36,876 nt of DNA from Gemmatimonadota bacterium (GTDB taxonomy: Bacteria > Latescibacterota > UBA2968 > UBA8231): NCBI GenBank assembly GCA_018660835.1, contig JABJJN010000054.1:1-36876 (forward strand), given 5' to 3'. The stretch's first letter is position 1. The number at the start of each line of letters is the position of its first letter. This document shows, piece by piece, positions 33,881 to 36,876 of this stretch. The position numbers were made by a program, and so were the translations under genes. The notes under the pieces were generated by a model. That model was not told the origin of the DNA. It did not search any database and saw only the letters and a program-made list of their open reading frames with translations.

Positions 33881-35820
33881 AGCGACCTCGCGGCATTCGG
33901 TTGCGCTGGCTCAGTTGCCTGGCGCTGGCTCTCTGGGCCACGGGGGCGCAGGCTCAGCTGCGTACCTACATCCTCGGTGATCGTGCTCAACCGTGGTCGG
34001 AGGGAGGTGGCCTCGTGGAGCCCGTGCGCAACACCGGGTCGATCTTCAGTGCCCGTCTCGACACGGGCAATGTGCCGGGTGATGACATCGAGTTCTTCGC
34101 CCGTCCGGGATGGATCAGTCCACGCTTCTTCGATGGCCAAACCAACATCGCCAGCCTCGTCATTGACGGCCCGGGCCGAATCAGGGCGCCAAACTCCCTC
34201 AACATTCCCCCATCGCTGCTCAAACTGCAGCTCGAGGGCATCATCAACGGCGACCACGACATCGCCTACGAGCGCAAGCCGACGACATTCCAGCCCGAGA
34301 TGCCGGCCTTCGGCATCTGGATCATCCTTGACTTCGGTCGTCAGGTGGGGGTCAAGGGACTGCGGTTCTACCCACGCAATACCATCGAGGCAACTTCGCA
34401 GACGCCATTCGAAGACGACTTCCTTCGTGGTTTCGAGCTATGGATCAATCCCGAGGTCACGAACTCCGCCGAGGGTTTTCCCGATGTCCTCGTCGAGCGC
34501 CGCCCCGACAATGACGACGCTGTCGTCCAGATCGACATCGACCCCCGCTATGTACGCCTGGTTAAGCTACGCTCGCTGACGGAGACCCCTTTTGAAATCG
34601 ACGAACTCGAGGTCATCGGCTCCGGCTACATGGGCGAGGGGACCTGGGTCTCCGATCTCATCGACCTGGGCGGAGGGGCAACTGTGGGCCCGGTGAGCTG
34701 GCGCGAGAGTGTCGTCGGCGAGGAGGCGTTCTCCAGCACGCAGGTGCGGGTCCGCACTGGCGATGACGACACACCGTTGCGCTTTCAGCAGCGTGCTGCG
34801 CCTGAAGATCCCTTCGGCCTCGATTCCGTGCTCGTCACCGAGGTGGATGCCGAGACATACTGGGACCTCGATATCACTGATCGTGCTGGCGTCGTTGACG
34901 ACGTCGAGCACTGGAGCGAGTGGAAGACGGTGGACAACGGCGGTCTGATCGGTGGCCGGTTGCCCCGCCAGTTCGTGCAGTTCGAGATCGGCTTTGCAGG
35001 GCGCATCGCCGATACCCGGCAACTTGACTGGCTGCAGTTCGACTATCTGCAGCCACCGATCGCCGACACCCTGCGAGCCGAGGTCTTTCCGCGCCGATCA
35101 CAGGTCGAGGAGCGGGCCACATTCCGCTATGCGGTGCAGTTGCGCAGCAATGGTGATATCCTTGGCTTTGACGAGCTCGAGGTCGATACAACGGTGCCAG
35201 TGGAAAACATCCGCGACGTCACCGTCAACGGTGTCCCCGTGTCCTTCGAAGTGGCGTACTCGCGACACGATGCCTTCCGCCTGCTCCTTCCCCTCATCGA
35301 CGGTGACGGCGATGTGCTCGAATTTGCCTTCGATCTGCCCGTGTTCCGGTTCGGCACGACCTTCTCGGGGCGTGTCGTGAACAGCCGCTTCGCGCGTGTA
35401 CCGCAGCGGCTCGAGGCGGGCAACGCCATAGACTTCGGCCCCGGAGACTTTGCTGATCTGTCCAACCTGTTCGTGGCGATCCCGGAGGAGCGCATCGGCA
35501 AGTTGGTGGGCACGATCGCCCTGTCCGGCGAGGTCATCACGCCGAATGGTGACGGCATCAACGATGATGTTCTCGTACAGTTTAACCTGCTGCAGCTCGT
35601 CGATGTCGCGCCGGTACGTTTCGAGGTCTTCGACCTGGCCGGCCGACGCGTTGCCAACATCGACATCGGCGAGCGGTCCCTGGGACCGGTCGATTTTAGT
35701 TGGGACGGCACCGGCTCAGATGGCCGGTTGCTGACACCCGGCACCTACGTGTGGCGGCTGGTGGTAGCGGCCGACGCCTTCGACGAGGAGCATCTCGGCA
35801 TCTTGGTGGTCGCATACTGA
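33877..35820 (+). CDS. secreted discoidin-like/FlgD-Ig C-terminal domain protein (third copy)
   Basis: A 647-residue exported protein. The start is GTG 33877, in a GTGA overlap with the preceding gene, with signal peptide MKRPRGIRLRWLSCLALALWA and a likely cleavage after AQAQ. A discoidin-like region follows (FFDGQTNIASLVIDG, then WIILDFGRQVGVKGLRFYPR). At about 220-270 is IDELEVIGSGYMGEGTWVSD. The shared middle domain begins LQFDYLQPPIADTLRAEVFP. The CHU_C/FlgD-type domain starts near residue 552 with VITPNGDGIND, continues FEVFDLAGRRVANI and FSWDGTGSDGRLLTPGTYVW, and ends LGILVVAY. The same order of domains occurs in the copies at 26810 and 28618. Its stop shares one base with the next start (TGATG). 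Confidence 0.8.
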   Translation: MKRPRGIRLRWLSCLALALWATGAQAQLRTYILGDRAQPWSEGGGLVEPVRNTGSIFSARLDTGNVPGDDIEFFARPGWISPRFFDGQTNIASLVIDGPGRIRAPNSLNIPPSLLKLQLEGIINGDHDIAYERKPTTFQPEMPAFGIWIILDFGRQVGVKGLRFYPRNTIEATSQTPFEDDFLRGFELWINPEVTNSAEGFPDVLVERRPDNDDAVVQIDIDPRYVRLVKLRSLTETPFEIDELEVIGSGYMGEGTWVSDLIDLGGGATVGPVSWRESVVGEEAFSSTQVRVRTGDDDTPLRFQQRAAPEDPFGLDSVLVTEVDAETYWDLDITDRAGVVDDVEHWSEWKTVDNGGLIGGRLPRQFVQFEIGFAGRIADTRQLDWLQFDYLQPPIADTLRAEVFPRRSQVEERATFRYAVQLRSNGDILGFDELEVDTTVPVENIRDVTVNGVPVSFEVAYSRHDAFRLLLPLIDGDGDVLEFAFDLPVFRFGTTFSGRVVNSRFARVPQRLEAGNAIDFGPGDFADLSNLFVAIPEERIGKLVGTIALSGEVITPNGDGINDDVLVQFNLLQLVDVAPVRFEVFDLAGRRVANIDIGERSLGPVDFSWDGTGSDGRLLTPGTYVWRLVVAADAFDEEHLGILVVAY

Positions 35821-36876
35821 TGACAAACCGGTATCACACAGCGGTGATCCTCGCCCTTTGTTTCCTGCTCGGCACGGCGACGATGGTGGCGGCTCAGGAC
35901 TATGGTGCGCGCTTGGGCACGGTCAAACGTGGCGGCCGCGTCAGCTTCGAGCCCACCGGCCCCGGCGTGTTGTTCGATGCCCTTGATCCGGCCCTGCGCA
36001 AGTGGTACGTGCCGCAGGAACTTTACGCCGAATACCAGTGGCAGCAGTGGCAATACTCCAACTATGCCAGAGAGAACTACCAGCGCTACGTGTCGACGTC
36101 GCTGGAGGGAGACTACTGGTACGATGTCTATGGCAACATGCTGACTCAGGGTTGGCTGATCTACGACTGGCGACAGGAGAATCCGACCCCCTTCGGCAGT
36201 GTGCTGGAGAAGAGCAGCCAGTTCAACCAATGGTTCTCGTCGGTGGCGATCGCCTCCGATCATAAAGGGCAGTACCACTTCGCCATCACCGTCGGCTCGA
36301 AGATCCGCACGACCCTGACGCCGATGACGTTCAGCAAGCCGAACTTCGATGGCATCCAGTGGGACTTTGTCTCAGACAAACACGCCGTCACCCTGCTGTT
36401 GTCCCGCATCAGCGAGCCAAACTCGCCGACCTTCTTGCCGGAAGGGCTGACGAGCAACACAAATCTCTTCGGCGGCCGCGTGGAAGCGCGGGTAGGGGAC
36501 TTCGTCAAGGTTGGCGGCACCTTCGTCAACGCCCACCACTCGGTGACGCAGCTGGATGCCGTCAATGGCGATGTGTTCTCCGGTGCCTTGGCGGAAGGGC
36601 AGAACTTCAGTGTCGTCGGCCGCGTACAGGCGCGGATCTCCGATGATTCGCCGGATGACGGCGAGGGAGGCGGCGCGCTGTTCTCCTACGACCTCGTCAT
36701 TGAGGACCTCGAGGGGCAGACCTTCCGTGCCTCCGAGATTGGCTTCCGGCCGTTGGTGGAGGGTGGCTTTCAACGCCGCGGGTTCCTCGCTGCCGATGGC
36801 CACGAGGAGATCCTGCTGACCTACGACTTCAACGACCGCACGTATACCGGTCCCGATCCCACCGAAATCCACCGGG
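35820..36876 (+). CDS. large exported protein paralogous to the 31121-33880 product (3'-partial)
   Basis: The frame opens at ATG 35820 and runs off the window end after 352 codons. It begins MTNRYHTAVILALCFLLG and has a signal peptide ending near TMVAAQ. It matches the 919-residue protein in order: ALRKWYVPQEL, ENYQRYVSTSLEG, TQGWLIYDWRQENP, TLTPMTFSKPNFDG, GTFVNAHHS, and ISDDSPDDGEGGGALFSYD. Identity is moderate, so the duplication is old. It is probably the same kind of envelope protein, paired with the secreted protein immediately upstream. The 1-nt overlap supports coupled translation. Confidence 0.8.
   Translation, partial: MTNRYHTAVILALCFLLGTATMVAAQDYGARLGTVKRGGRVSFEPTGPGVLFDALDPALRKWYVPQELYAEYQWQQWQYSNYARENYQRYVSTSLEGDYWYDVYGNMLTQGWLIYDWRQENPTPFGSVLEKSSQFNQWFSSVAIASDHKGQYHFAITVGSKIRTTLTPMTFSKPNFDGIQWDFVSDKHAVTLLLSRISEPNSPTFLPEGLTSNTNLFGGRVEARVGDFVKVGGTFVNAHHSVTQLDAVNGDVFSGALAEGQNFSVVGRVQARISDDSPDDGEGGGALFSYDLVIEDLEGQTFRASEIGFRPLVEGGFQRRGFLAADGHEEILLTYDFNDRTYTGPDPTEIHR

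Noticed and set aside
1..36876. CRISPR arrays, tRNA or rRNA genes, insertion sequences
   Set aside because: No regularly spaced repeats, cloverleaf-like segments, rRNA signatures or transposase motifs were seen on either strand by reading. A dedicated search was not possible.

Overview
The window is a GC-rich bacterial chromosome segment carrying 28 protein-coding genes. Two are possibly or certainly cut by the window edges. I saw no RNA gene, CRISPR array, transposase or integrase. The gene mix points to an uncultured marine or sponge/sediment lineage of the Latescibacterota/Poribacteria kind: several phytanoyl-CoA dioxygenases, a sulfatase, a BNR sialidase, Gfo/Idh/MocA and DUF362 proteins, amidohydrolases, and secreted proteins ending in FlgD/CHU_C-type Ig domains. 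The FlgD/CHU_C domains favour an FCB-group organism. This placement is inference from gene content only.

Layout. (1) 1-1389: a beta-sandwich-like protein fused to a DUF59/MIP18 domain. (2) 6581 down to 1429, minus strand: a compact five-gene operon of amidohydrolase, Rieske protein, sulfatase, CgeB-type glycosyltransferase and BNR sialidase. It is divergent from a phytanoyl-CoA dioxygenase (6769-7932). (3) 8043-10196: the most striking gene, an ECF sigma factor fused to ankyrin repeats and to a degenerate F1-ATPase beta-subunit core. (4) A second dioxygenase (minus) is divergent from a Gfo/Idh/MocA oxidoreductase, DUF362 and PhoD-like phosphatase group (11087-14453). (5) 18046 down to 14504, minus: four genes joined by 4-nt stop/start overlaps (PcfJ-like protein, Nudix hydrolase, APH(6)-like kinase, GNAT acetyltransferase). 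(6) 18152-20601: an amidohydrolase and a secreted papain-like-fold candidate. (7) 20651-26709: a membrane-anchored CBM9-like protein, a lipoprotein, an alpha/beta hydrolase, a DUF2268-like metalloprotease, a degenerate metallo-beta-lactamase-fold protein and a secreted esterase. (8) 26810-36876: five end-to-end overlapping exported-protein genes. Three encode discoidin-like/FlgD-Ig proteins and two encode large, mutually paralogous, possibly outer-membrane proteins.

How the parts may work together. The minus-strand operon and its divergent dioxygenase look like uptake-independent catabolism of sulfated or sialylated glycans and small organic acids. The final operon looks like surface display: secreted proteins with a common C-terminal domain and common last residues alternate with predicted envelope proteins. 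This resembles the pairing of type-B CTD adhesins with SprF/PorP-like proteins in type 9 secretion. The sigma/ankyrin/F1-beta fusion is an unusual one-protein regulator. Its P-loop lysine is gone, so the F1-like part is probably a binding or sensing module rather than an ATPase.
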